From: Cercophora sp. LCS_1
Taxonomy: Eukaryota > Ascomycota > Sordariomycetes > Sordariales > Lasiosphaeriaceae
Length of the DNA stretch: 64,000 nt
Assembly (NCBI GenBank): GCA_036250225.1
Contig: JAPZLL010000009.1
Coordinates: forward strand, 744,001-808,000
Direction: 5' to 3'
Translations under genes and position numbers: made by a program
Shown here: piece after piece, positions 21,250 through 31,704 of the stretch
Position numbering within the stretch: the stretch's first letter is position 1
Layout: each line of letters starts with the position of its first letter
Notes under the pieces: model-generated
Database searches by the model: none
Told to the model about the DNA's origin: nothing
Seen by the model: the letters and a program-made list of their open reading frames with translations, nothing else

Positions 21250-22246
21250 TTAAGCAGTGAAGGCCTCGGGGAAGCGCTTCATGTTCTGAGCAAGGTTGCC
21301 GTGGTTGGCAAGGAACTGAACATAGGCGCCATCGATCTTGACACGGCCAGCAGCCTTGGCCTCGAGGTACTCCTCGCGGCGGAGGGGAGTGAAGCCCCAG
21401 TTCTTGGAGACGATGATCTTCTGGCGACCCGGGAACTTGTACTGGGAGCGGCGGAGGGCCTCGAGAGCAGTAGCGCGGTCTAAGAACTGTCAATCACCCA
21501 GACATTTGCACATCGTCGAAAATGCTTACTAGAGTCACGAGTGCGGACGCTCATGATGATCTGACCAATGTTGACACGGGCGACAGTGCCGTTGGGCTTA
21601 CCCCAGGCACCACGCATACCCGTCTGAAGTCTATCGGCACCGGCGCAAGACAACATCTTGTTGATACGGACGACATGGTAGGGGTGGGCGCGAACGCGAA
21701 GGTGGAAACCTTCCTTGCCAGCAACCTTGACGAGGTACTTGTTGGCGCAAATACGGGCGGCTTCGAGAGCCTCGGAGCTCAGCTGCTCATACTCGTTGGA
21801 GACGAGGTGGATGCACTTGGAACTGTCAGTACGATTGTCCGTTCCTCAAGTGGCTTGTAAACTGACGAGAGGGAAGTCATCCGCCGAACTAGCACGTAAT
21901 CAGTCAAATGTCAGAAAACGAGGCGGACATATCGGGTGCTTACGCCTTCTTGCGGCCAAGATCGAAGATGCGAATCTTGGGGTCGGGGACACCACGGTTG
22001 AACCGCGACTTAGGATACGGCTAGAATTCGCAAAAGTTAGTCAAATTCGACCTGAAAACCCGCAGCGACATAGATTCGGCAGCATTTGAGCGTCCCAGTC
22101 CTCCAACCAAGTCCCCAACCTCGAGTTTGCCAACTCTTCCGCCAGCTCATCTGCCTTGGTGGACAGGACGCCCACAGTCGTCGTCGGTTATCGCAACGCA
22201 CCTTGTTCTTGCAGTAGCGGTAGCATCTCGCGGGACGGCGGGCCAT
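21250..22246 (-). CDS. RPL10: 60S ribosomal protein L10 (uL16)
   Basis: Five exons on the minus strand: 22246-22202, 22020-21944, 21888-21867, 21815-21530 and 21479-21250, giving 219 aa (yeast 221). uL16 joins the 60S subunit late in maturation and lies by the peptidyl-transferase centre. The product starts MARRPARCYRYCKNK and contains PKIRIFDLGRKKA, SSEALEAARICANKY, INKMLSCAGADRLQTGMRG and GRQKIIVSKNWGFTP. These are highly conserved uL16 blocks. Exon 3 is a 22-nt micro-exon needed to keep the SADDFPL segment. The intron after it begins GTCAGT, a slightly unusual donor. All junctions keep phase. Divergent from RPL30 with a 346-bp gap. Confidence 0.95.
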
Positions 22247-22592
22247 TTTGACGGATTGTCGACGGTGATGTCGGGGGTGATTCGGTGGTGGTTTGGTGAG
22301 AGGATGGAGAGGGGCCTCTTCTTTTTTGACCAAGTTGAATTTCGCCGCAGGCCTGGGGATTACCAATCTGGATTCCTAATCCACCTTCGGCCGGGGGATT
22401 CCACGCTTAAAGTGGGGCACTTAGGGCTTTGCGTGCACGTTCCCCATCAGCCAATGAGAATTGGGTAAACTTTTTGGTGGGATTGACCTCTGGTATCTTT
22501 TTTTGAGTCTGCTCCGTCTTGCAACACCATCACGCCCAACGACCAACGCCGACAACTCGACAAATTCCCAGTCGCTAAACACCACCGTCGCA
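22247..22592. promoter_or_regulatory. Bidirectional promoter of RPL10 and RPL30
   Basis: These 346 bases separate the two divergent start codons, so they must hold both leaders and promoters. Visible elements are TTAGGGC at 22421-22427 (a telomere-repeat-like site of the kind Tbf1 binds in ascomycete ribosomal-protein promoters) and an inverted CCAAT pair at 22451-22464. A pyrimidine-rich stretch (TCTTTTTTTGAGTCTGCTCC) lies before the RPL30 start. Factor assignments are inferred from motif shape only. Confidence 0.75.
22451..22464. promoter_or_regulatory. Inverted CCAAT pair
   Basis: CCAATGAGAATTGG: a CCAAT box on each strand with a 4-base spacer, in the middle of the shared promoter, 205 bases from the RPL10 start and about 130 from the RPL30 start. 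CCAAT is the core of the HAP/AnCF (NF-Y) complex. The symmetric placement would fit equal activation in both directions, which is inference. Confidence 0.6.
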
Positions 22593-23188
22593 ATGGCCCC
22601 CAAGAAGAACAAGAACGATGCCCAGAGCATCGGTGCCAAGGTACGACACAAATCGAGCGGTTCCCGAAACGCCAACCAGGCCGGTTTCTAAACGTCTTGC
22701 TGACAACTTCCAGCTCGCTCTCGTTATCAAGTCTGGCAAGGTCGTCCTGGGTTACAGAAGCACCCTTAAGGCTATTCGTACCAACAAGGCCCGCCTCATT
22801 CTCATTGCAAGCAATAGCCCGGCCTTGAGAAAGAGCGAACTTGAGTTAGTCGCGATTCCCTACTTCTTTTTCCCCGGCTAACGATTGAAAGGTACTTTAG
22901 CATGCTGTCAAAGACTCCAGTACATCACTACAACGGCACGAATGTGAGTATTTCTAGCTTTATTTGCGGTTTCTTTTGGTCTATGTTCGACCAGAGAGAC
23001 GGGGAGTCACTCAGGTCCACCCAGAGAAGAAGTCTCGCTGCAGACTTTGGAGGGTAACGATTGGATGCTGATATGGATTTCCCACACAGATTGAGCTTGG
23101 CACCGCTTGCGGTAAACTCTTCCGCTGCTCCACCATGGCTATCCTCGATGCCGGTGATTCCGACATCTTGGCCGACCAGGCTGCTTAA
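22593..23188 (+). CDS. RPL30: 60S ribosomal protein L30 (eL30)
   Basis: Four exons (22593-22640, 22714-22844, 22892-22943, 23090-23188) give 109 aa, within the usual eL30 size. eL30 is a small L7Ae-fold protein of the 60S subunit; in yeast it also binds its own transcript. The product begins MAPKKNKNDAQSIGAK and contains LALVIKSGKVVLGY, IRTNKARLILIASN, PALRKSELEYFSML and ELGTACGKLFR, ending GDSDILADQAA. Each intron has GT-AG ends and keeps phase. No long ATG-initiated frame covers it because the gene is so split. Head-to-head with RPL10. Confidence 0.95.
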
Positions 23189-24869
23189 GCTACAAGTGCT
23201 GAAGAAAAGGCATTGGGACGGCGTTCGGCTTTGGCATGGGAAAACGGCATGGTGCCTTGATGATATCCCGGATCCTCAGGGACTGCTTGTTCTCTACGGC
23301 AGAGAACAGTACGTAGGCTAGTCACAAATTATGACAGGACTCGATTTTGTCCCCACGCACATACCCCCTCGAGATAGAGATCAACAATTCAGGGACGTCC
23401 GCCGCTTAGCCAAGTACATTCCGCTGGCCCTACAATGCAAAAGTGTCAGAGTCAAGGAGAATGTCTTCCGGGTGTGCTGCCGGTTGTGATATGGCTGGCC
23501 CTGCGTCGGCATTGAGACTGACATGCACAATGAATATCCATGCTAAACCTCAATTTACAACGGCATATGTTACGGTAAGTTAGGAAATCGTTGGCCCAGG
23601 GACTCAGTCCAAGGCTCTGGGCATTCTAGAAACCGATTTTCCGCAGATATCTACAACGGAATGCGCGGATTCCATGGCGATGGAACCAGTGCTTCCAAGG
23701 TGAACGGGAGCAGGAGATCGGCGCAGATTGTGGGCATTGACGGCCAAATTGTTACAATCAAAGAGTAGCCCTAGCCTGCCATTTTGGTGCAAGTTTCTCC
23801 ACGCGGCGCGGAGCAGACAGTCGAGGCAGCATCGGTGGACGATTCCGCTGCATGAAATGCGATCCAATGGCGCAGAGAGGCGGTTCGTTTCATCAAATTC
23901 CCGAGACACAGCAAATACCTCGCCGTTGCTAAGATTCGCGACGCGACGCATGATAAACAAGGTTTAAAAAACGTGCTGGCTTCCCGGGTCGACTTTCTGA
24001 AGGCGAGGAGGATACAAAGCGGGCGCAAGAGCTGCAAGCGCTGCGAGCCAGAGGCAAAGGCGATTTTCCTGTGGCACACGCTCAGGCGACTGATTCATGG
24101 TTCATTCTGTGGCCGCTGGCGCTGGATTCGACGCCCGACAGTGAGCTGGTCGAGTTGGACGTGCACAAGCGCCGAATGGGCCTGGTCTTGGCCCTTTTGT
24201 TCTCCAGTCCGAGTCCTCGAAACAGAGACAGCGCCCGTCGGATACGTCCAGCTGCAGAAATCTAAGTTGGGCTCGCCTTGTCATCCCCGCCTCTGGGATT
24301 TTACCACGGGATCTGAAGGTTGTGGATTGTTGCACAAAGGGCTTTTTGTTGCAGCAACGTCAAAAGACAAGACCTGGCCTGAGGACTTGCCCTTGGATCG
24401 GATCACCGCCTCGGCCGCACATCCCTGCTGTCCCCAGATCCCTGTGGCTTTGCCAGGCTGAGAACACAGGGGCTTGCATCGCCCTGGGCTGACGGGCCAA
24501 TCCCCTTTTCGGTCGCGTTTCCAGTTGCTGGAGAATCAGATGCCCAGGAACCACAGCGACAACCCCCGAACGCCACCTGGTTTCTAGAGTAAAATAACCC
24601 CGTCAACGCAGTTCTGGGTTTGGTCGGCAATCAAGTCAGTTCTTTCTTCTGCGATCTTTCGAAACAGAGAATTGACCGCTAACGTCCAGACCGCTCCGAC
24701 AGCTTTCTCGGCAACGCGACGCGAGCCGAATCCTGCCCGAGATCAGCTTACTCTTTACGGAATATTGCGCCCTGAGGCAATCTCTGGGCTGCAAAAGTAC
24801 ACAAACAGGTGTCCAAAACTTGGATCACTCCGGAATCCGCAGCGTCCCAAACAAACAACACTGCGCATC
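23189..24869. other. Intergenic downstream of RPL30
   Basis: 1.7 kb. The left part is the RPL30 3' flank, the right part the long leader and promoter of the coiled-coil gene. The frame upstream of its ATG is open but has no earlier ATG. Frames near 23604-24461 lack protein character. No RNA gene seen. Confidence 0.5.
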
Positions 24870-26858
24870 ATGGCCGCCGTCGTGAAGAAGCCTCCGGCTT
24901 CGGGCCGTGAGACCCCCACCGGCACCCCCTCGCGACCTGGTGCCAGAGCATCCACTCCCACTTCCGGTGCTGCTGGCGGCGCCGGCGGCGTCAGAAGAAC
25001 GGGCTCAGTGCGAACCTCCGGAACACCCGTCTCGGCCCGCGCCGCCGCATCGCAAAGACGTGAGTCATTGCTCGGAAACTCAAGCAGCAGCGCCTCCAAC
25101 GGAGTCAATGCAGCAGACATCGAGCGCGAGGAGGCGCTCCGCGCTGAGACAGTGGCCTTGCTGGACGACCTCAAGGACAGGCTAGCAAAGGCCGAGAGTG
25201 CGTCGGAATCGTACAAGCGACAGACCGAGGTGCTCCAAGACAAGCTCGACGAGGCGCTCAAGGAACAGGCCAAGCTGGAAGAGAAAGTGCATGAGAATGA
25301 GGAGCAGATCGAGTCGCTCACCAATGAAAGGGTCGCGGTTTCCCGTCAGATGCGCGAAATGGAGAGCATTTATGAGGCTGAGCGGAGTGCCATGATGAAG
25401 GAGAAGGACGAGATGGCCAACCGCGAGGAGGAGATGCAGACCGTCATCCAGAGACTTAAGGATAGTCTGGCACAGAGGAATCTGGATGAGGATAGGCCGA
25501 CACGGCAATGTGAGTCGGCCCCGTCTGCTGGCAACCCTCCGAGCGAGATGGCTAACCCCTCAGCAGCAAGCACGAATTCGCCGAGCCTCGACAGCGGGAG
25601 CTTCGCGCCGCCGAACTCGATCCACCGCAGCGACTCCCGCAACAACTCGAAGCTTCTGCTCCAGAAGGACAAGCTCATAGAATCATTGCGACTCGAGCTT
25701 GCTGAGGCGCAGATCAAGCTTGTCGAGTCAGAGAACCAAGGCGGCGGTCGCCTCCACGAAGTCGAGCGGCAACTGATGGAAGCGCGGATGGCCAACGCCC
25801 GTCTTATGGAGGACAATGAGAGTTACCAGCTCCTCCTCCAGGAGAAGACGCTCAAGGGCGACTTTGGCACCAGCGACTTCAGTTACATGGGCGGCGCCTC
25901 GGCCAACCAAGATGCCCTGGCCGCCCTCGAGGGCAGAGCAAGCCACACCAGCCTGGCGGACGAGCTGTCAGAAGCTGCGGTCAACGACCACGTGCAGGAA
26001 ACAGACAGCGACGCTCAACGCCGCCTGGAGACTGAGCTCAGGACGGTTAAGGACCAGAACAAGGCCCTCACGCTCTACATCAACAAGATCATTGAGCGCC
26101 TACTCCAGCACCAGGATTTCGAGCACATTCTTGACCAGAGCAGTGACTTCAAGTCCGGTCCCAACACAAACAAGGACCTGCCGCCTCCACCCGGCAAGCA
26201 AGGAGCAGGCCCTTCGCTTCTACAGCGCGCCAAGACCATGGCCATCGGCGCTCCAGGCGCTCCTAAGCCCAAGCCGCGGCCGATGACCTTTATGCCCTCA
26301 GCCGGCGGCACCAGTAGCCCCAACTCAGCCGTCACAAACCCCGAAACGGCACCTTCGATCCCTATCGGCCTGACGCGCACCGCCTCCACCCGCCGCGGTA
26401 GGCCCATGAGCGAGCAGTACACGGGCGCGGCCGCAGCCTCCATCGTCAACGCAATGTACAAGGGGAACGTCGACGGCCCCTTGTCTCCCAACCTTCGCTC
26501 ATCCCAGACTTTCTTCCTCCCGCAGGGCGCCGGCAACCGTGCTAGCGGCGGCGGTGGCAACCCCAGCCCGAACATGGCGAGCAGTGGAAATTTCCCTGGT
26601 ATGAAGAGCGAGACCAGCAGCACCAGCGGCGAGAGTCTAGCTGGGGACGTCAACACTCCCCCAAGCCAGAGCCCTCCAAGACACAGGGAGCACGAGGCCC
26701 CGCGGGCAACGTTCGCTGGTGGCAAGCCGAGGCCATTGAGACTTGTTCAAGAGAACCAGGAGGCTCAGGCCAATGCTAACAAGCGTCAGAGCTGGATTGG
26801 CTGGGCAAGCGCAGCATTCAAGAAGGGAGATGACGGACACGACGCTATCAAGGAGTAG
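24870..26858 (+). CDS. Fungal coiled-coil protein with conserved TLYINKIIERLL segment
   Basis: 662 aa from the first ATG (MAAVVKKPPASGRETPTG); the frame is open further 5' but lacks an earlier ATG. A basic Thr/Ser/Gly-rich head (1-75) is followed by coiled-coil segments near 78-207, 260-328 and 380-422. The last one contains TLYINKIIERLLQHQDFEHI. The rest is Pro/Ser/Gly-rich and ends QSWIGWASAAFKKG, which may form an amphipathic helix. Such proteins in filamentous fungi are sometimes labelled M-protein-like because of coiled-coil similarity, which implies no relation to bacterial M protein. A cytoskeletal or septal role is conceivable; nothing in the sequence proves it. Confidence 0.82.
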   Translation: MAAVVKKPPASGRETPTGTPSRPGARASTPTSGAAGGAGGVRRTGSVRTSGTPVSARAAASQRRESLLGNSSSSASNGVNAADIEREEALRAETVALLDDLKDRLAKAESASESYKRQTEVLQDKLDEALKEQAKLEEKVHENEEQIESLTNERVAVSRQMREMESIYEAERSAMMKEKDEMANREEEMQTVIQRLKDSLAQRNLDEDRPTRQCESAPSAGNPPSEMANPSAASTNSPSLDSGSFAPPNSIHRSDSRNNSKLLLQKDKLIESLRLELAEAQIKLVESENQGGGRLHEVERQLMEARMANARLMEDNESYQLLLQEKTLKGDFGTSDFSYMGGASANQDALAALEGRASHTSLADELSEAAVNDHVQETDSDAQRRLETELRTVKDQNKALTLYINKIIERLLQHQDFEHILDQSSDFKSGPNTNKDLPPPPGKQGAGPSLLQRAKTMAIGAPGAPKPKPRPMTFMPSAGGTSSPNSAVTNPETAPSIPIGLTRTASTRRGRPMSEQYTGAAAASIVNAMYKGNVDGPLSPNLRSSQTFFLPQGAGNRASGGGGNPSPNMASSGNFPGMKSETSSTSGESLAGDVNTPPSQSPPRHREHEAPRATFAGGKPRPLRLVQENQEAQANANKRQSWIGWASAAFKKGDDGHDAIKE

Positions 26859-27958
26859 TGTCCCAACCGCAGTTTTAAATGCCATGGTATGAAAGGGGGA
26901 AGATATGTCTGGTCGGGTATATAATGACGGGTAGTGAGATATGGCCGATAGATGGTTGAATGTGAGATTGAGCGGTCAATGACGAAATGGGCTAGGCTGC
27001 TAAGGGTAATGTGTCTGTTATCTTTTTACTTCACCCCCGGTTTTGTTGGATTTAGGTTCGCTTTTTTATTCGGTTTCTTCTTCATGCGAGTTCCGGTTTA
27101 CGCGTCTCTTGCATTGGGAATGGGTCGTATGACTTATGATGTTTGATGACGGGCCGGTGTTTTAGTCGTAGAAACTGTCTCTGCTCTTGACGTTTGCAGT
27201 TTGTCCTGCCGTGTTGATCCCGAGGTCTCTCGGTTGTTGCGTTCCCTTTGAAGCGTTCTTGTAGAAAGCTTCTTGTAGAAATCACTGCTTAGAGCTTTGA
27301 AGACGAGAATACTGATAATGACGAGAAGGATACAGTATATTTGGTGAGGGATTGGGGTTCATCCAAGAGGAAGTTGCTCTGGACACAGGCTGGTATGGAG
27401 TCAGCTCAGTCAAGTTGGTGTCACAATAAAACGCTCGCCAAATCTAGCCGATGTCGCTTCAAGCGGTCTCGACAAGCAAACCAGTTTTCAAAAAGGCCAT
27501 TTAAGCATTATCCCCAGTTGAAATATTGTTTAATGCCTTCAAATGCCAGCATCTCTCCGTCTTTCCGGTGGAACATCCCTTCGAATTTATTGCTGCGAGA
27601 TTTGTTTTGCCAGGGACCCGGCGCCAAAGTTACGACGCCGATAACCGCGATAACCACCACCAATAAACTCCGATCCGAAAACACGCCCTTTCGGTCCTGG
27701 CATGTCAAACTCACTTTTCGGCGGCCCCAGCCATCAGCGAAGCTCCGTAATTCGGATGTCGTCAGTTTAGAGCTATGACTCAAGAAGTCCAAGATAGACC
27801 CTCAGTCGGCCACAAAATATGAAGAGACCTCAAACCCAACTCCTCCCTGCCATCTGCCTTGCGTGTGCTTGACCCCTCCAAACTTCCAAACCTCCGAACC
27901 TCCACCCCTCTCATCACCACCATTATCGCCGCCACCGCGGCCACCCACAACATCAAAA
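26859..27958. other. Intergenic, with a short tandem duplication
   Basis: 1.1 kb: the 3' flank of the coiled-coil gene and the leader of the acetyltransferase gene. TTCTTGTAGAAA occurs twice at 27256-27267 and 27270-27281 (14-base period). The leader just before 27959 is C-rich. No other gene seen. Confidence 0.5.
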
Positions 27959-28960
27959 ATGGGCTCCTACGTCTACCCACCCCCTCTCCTAACCCCGTCT
28001 CAAGTCTCCCAATACCTCACATACATCGGCCTACCCCCTTCCTACCACCCCTCGGCCAACCCAACCCTTGACCTGGCCTACCTCACCACCCTCTTCACCC
28101 ACCAAATCACCGCCATTCCCTACGAGAACCTCCTAATCCACTACTCCCCCTCCGGAACCGTCTCCCTCGACATCCAAACCCTCTTTGACAAAATCATCAC
28201 CTCAACCCGCGGCCGGGGAGGCTACTGCATGGAAAATGCCCTCCTCTTCAAACACCTCCTCCACGCCCTCGGTTTCCACGACGCCTACACAGTAGGCGTC
28301 CGCATCCGGATCCGCCACAACGGCGTACCCCAAGGCGAGTTCGGCGGTTTCGTCCACCTGGTCATCATCGTGACTCTTGGCACACAACGCTACGCACTCG
28401 ACGTCGGCTTCGGCGGCGACGGACCAACTTTCCCCATGCCTCTGGTCGAGGGGCTAGTACACCACAACAGCATCGGGACGCAAGAGATTCGGTATATTCG
28501 TGACTTTTTGCCAGAACAGCGATTCCGTGGTGAAGGGGCGAGTAAGAAGTGGGTTTATCAGTACCGGAACGGACGCGACAAAGAATGGAACTCGTTTTAT
28601 GGGTTTGATTCCGAGTTTGAGTTTATGGAACCGGATTTTCACATCATTAGCTGGTTTACGTCTACGAGCCCGGAGAATCAGCAGACGTATACGCCGTTGG
28701 CGATTTTGTTTCTACGTGGGGATAGGCCGAGGGATGAGGATGGAGTGGAGGAGTATGAGAAGGTTAAAGTGGTGGGCAAGGTTATGATGGCTGGTGCGGA
28801 TATTAAGAGGAATGTTACGGGCAAGACGGAGCTGATCAAGAGGTGTGTCACGGAGGAGGAAAGGGTTGAGGCGTTGAAAGAGGTGTTTAAAATTGTGTTG
28901 ACTGAGGAGGAGGTAGTGAGTATTCGGGGGAGGGTTGCTGAGTTGGGGCGGAAGGCTTAG
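27959..28960 (+). CDS. Arylamine N-acetyltransferase
   Basis: 333 aa, intronless. The NAT family transfers acetyl (or in some fungi malonyl) groups from CoA to arylamines and hydrazines; in Fusarium, relatives detoxify benzoxazolinone breakdown products. The catalytic triad is visible: Cys90 in RGGYCMEN, His133 in FGGFVHLV and Asp148 in ALDVGFGG. An IPYENLLIHY block precedes the cysteine, as is usual. The start is the first ATG (MGSYVYPPP); the frame continues upstream without another ATG. Third-codon use switches from C-ending in the first half to G/T-ending after about 28480. The neighbours are unrelated, so the substrate cannot be inferred from context. Confidence 0.9.
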   Translation: MGSYVYPPPLLTPSQVSQYLTYIGLPPSYHPSANPTLDLAYLTTLFTHQITAIPYENLLIHYSPSGTVSLDIQTLFDKIITSTRGRGGYCMENALLFKHLLHALGFHDAYTVGVRIRIRHNGVPQGEFGGFVHLVIIVTLGTQRYALDVGFGGDGPTFPMPLVEGLVHHNSIGTQEIRYIRDFLPEQRFRGEGASKKWVYQYRNGRDKEWNSFYGFDSEFEFMEPDFHIISWFTSTSPENQQTYTPLAILFLRGDRPRDEDGVEEYEKVKVVGKVMMAGADIKRNVTGKTELIKRCVTEEERVEALKEVFKIVLTEEEVVSIRGRVAELGRKA

Positions 28961-31471
28961 GGGGTGTGAGGCTTGTTCGGAGGTTGGTATTATATAAAGA
29001 TGTCGAAAACAGGGCTTGAACGTCTACTGCGATTTCGAAGAGGCATCGGAATTTTTTTCTCGACACCTAGCAAAATCAACAATTCCCGTTGAGACGATTG
29101 GGGGCAGCATCAACTAGATGCTATGTGGCTATTATTCATCACTGAACTGCCTTGCAGACATGAGCCCGATGAACGAAAATGGCAGTGACAAGATGACACC
29201 GTAAAAGCAATCAGTTTCTCTGTTCTCATCACCCCAAAAGCGATCAATAAGACGTGCGTCAGGCAAACTACCTACACACAGGCTTCTGCAACGCCAAGTT
29301 CACCACCAGCAAACGATTTACGCCAGGCAATAACGCGTCAAAACAACCGGCAGGGTCACAGCAAACAACATACTGAGGACGAATGACTGCTAGGAATGTG
29401 TCACATGTCCCATGATGGATTGGACTCTTTAAGTGGATGAACTCCCGTGTTTAACATCTTACTCCTACCTGTTGCCTCGTCCACCTGTCACTACTGCTCT
29501 CGCGTTCCCCAACCATCGACTTCATATTCTCCCATCCACGCACATTTTAGACTATTGACAGGCCGCAAAAAGCCATATTCCACGAGAAACAGGCAAAACT
29601 CCTCATTATTCTCCATCTTCCGGACCGCTTTTGCGACTACGCACCAGCGCCCGAGGAGCCCCAAAATCCCCTGCCATGGTGCCGTCCTCAATCAAACTCC
29701 CCGCACTAGCTATGGCCCCAGACGTGAGAATTTAGCACGAGTGAGTCAAGTTAAGACGGTTTCATGATATATATTTATATATACTCCTACGCCAACTCTT
29801 TATCCGCATCAAGCATGCATACCCGGCGAGATTTCTTCGTCTCGCCGTACCTAATCGCTTCACTTTTGACTCTGCTGAAAGGGAGCTCGAGAAGAGGTTT
29901 TTCGAGTCGCAAAAGCGTCATTTCCCGCCTCGACAGGTTGGCTTACACTGAAGACTGTGCGCGGTTGGTCGAGGGCACCAAGGAGCGCCAATGTATCTAA
30001 CTCATCCGGGTCATCTATGCCCACTACCACACAGCAGCAAGCTCTGTATAACCTTTCGCCAATAAATAAACCCCCCTGCCTCCTTCGCCCCTGTTGCTGT
30101 TTACACCGCACACCAGCTGGGTACTATCCGGGCTGCTTGACATGGCACGGCCTTCGGTCAAGGGCCCAGCACCAGCTACGACTTCCAGCAAAGGAGAGCC
30201 TGAATAGACTTTACTGCGGTCTTGCGGGCTGTCCCCGGAATCACCATGGGAGGTTCGGACGGACTTCTTCCCTTGCTTGAGGCTGGCGACCAATGCTACC
30301 TCAACTGGGCTGAGCCCATGGGTACCACGAACAAGGAGCACCGTGGCAAGATCCTCGCCGACGAGCAGTCGGTCTTTAACTTTGGCCACTTCCTGTTGGC
30401 CTGAAGTGTTTTCAACCTCAGAGGGTTTAATGGTAAGATATCACTTCACGCACTGTTTGCAGTGGTGGGCGTGTGTGGCTGGGGAAAGAACGTGAAGTCA
30501 ACGGTAGGTGATAGGTGACTGAAGGGCAGAGTCAATAGCTTGCCCATCGCAAGTCAGCGACAAAGAGTGGGCAGATTGGACCCAATTAATACTGCCCCAA
30601 AATGTTTGGACGGGTGTTGTGAATTCTAATTCTGCTAGCCATCGGCATAAGATCCCACTTCCTTTCAAAGGGATTTTGTAATATTGACTGGCTGGTTTTG
30701 ACATCAGATCTGTCCGGTTTCTTTGGATGGACGTGGCTTCGACTTTTTTTACATGTCGTGCAGATTGTCAAGGACTCAACGGGATGTAGTGGTGGAAAAG
30801 GGTTTTCATGGATTGTAAACGAAATATGGGGCCTATGTAGCCCTTGCCTAGATAACCTCCGTCCCCGGTGGTGTTGAAGTGATGAAGAAGAGAACAGAGA
30901 GATCAGATGATAAATGAGATTTGTATCTTCTATGATCATATTTTCTGAAGGTCGTGAGAAAATTGAGGCGTGCAACAGAGTTGGGTGGGTAGACTGTGGC
31001 GAAAATAGAGCTGCAGTGACTGATTGACTAGCGGAGTTGGTGGTAAAATACCTTGGGCACGGAGTCATCGCAGAGAAAAATTGACGCTGGGATAGAAGAC
31101 AGGCATCAGAGTGGTGTGCAGAAAGAGTCCGATTTGTTGCACGGCCGTAATCAAGGCTGGAAATCGTGTGCAAGGCGAAGAATTGAGGTGATGGAGAGTG
31201 GCCATCAACAACTTGTAGAATTGTCTAAAGAAAGAAAGGTATCTGGGGCCTGAAAGGCTCCCTAGATACTGTAACGCAAAGGCGTCAGGGTTAGGGATAT
31301 GTGAGGAAGGGTCAACAAGCAAGCGGAACAGGGCCAAGGTAGTGGTGGATGTAAAGTTCAATTGGAACGTGGCCCTCCTTTTGCCAAAGGAGCGGCCACC
31401 AGCCTTCTTATCCTAGATCACGACTTCCGCTTCCGGAAACCTTTGGAGCTTCAACCTTTGTTCCATCGCTC

Positions 31472-31590
31472 CATGGCCGGATCCGTCGCGCCGGATCCGT
31501 CGTGTCAAAGCCGGCGGCTGGCGCTGGCCCGAACCTGTCCGCGCCTGCCGGATGCAGCCGTCTGGCACTGCGTGCCAGACCGCGCAGGCC
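31472..31590. repeat. GC-rich block: 14-bp tandem duplication plus hairpin
   Basis: GCCGGATCCGTCG occurs twice back to back (about 31472-31499). A perfect 8-bp inverted repeat follows: GTCTGGCA at 31560-31567, a 5-base loop, TGCCAGAC at 31573-31580. Outer GCCTGC/GCAGGC arms lengthen the stem imperfectly. It sits just left of dispersed-repeat copy B in otherwise AT-richer DNA. Confidence 0.6.
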
Positions 31591-31639
31591 CCTTCGCCTC
31601 CAGGCCACCCAGATGGCTTTCTCCAGGGCGCTTGTTACA

Positions 31640-31704
31640 ATTATTATATGCCTGTTGAAAAAGGATCGTGGCTTGAAGTTATTTGCTGCTGTGTTTGGAA
31701 ACTC
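31640..31704 (+). repeat. Dispersed repeat, copy B
   Basis: Counterpart of 9379-9443 in the same orientation, starting ATTATTATATG, with about 7 mismatches (4 of them transitions) and 2 one-base gaps. Both copies lie upstream of a plus-strand gene, at different distances. Family unknown. Confidence 0.65.

Noticed and set aside
24672..24869. N-terminal extension of the coiled-coil protein
   Set aside because: The frame is open but has no ATG before 24870, and the sequence looks like a leader.
31288..31297. AGGGTTAGGG as an interstitial telomere or former chromosome end
   Set aside because: Only ten bases; expected by chance at this scale and no longer array is present.
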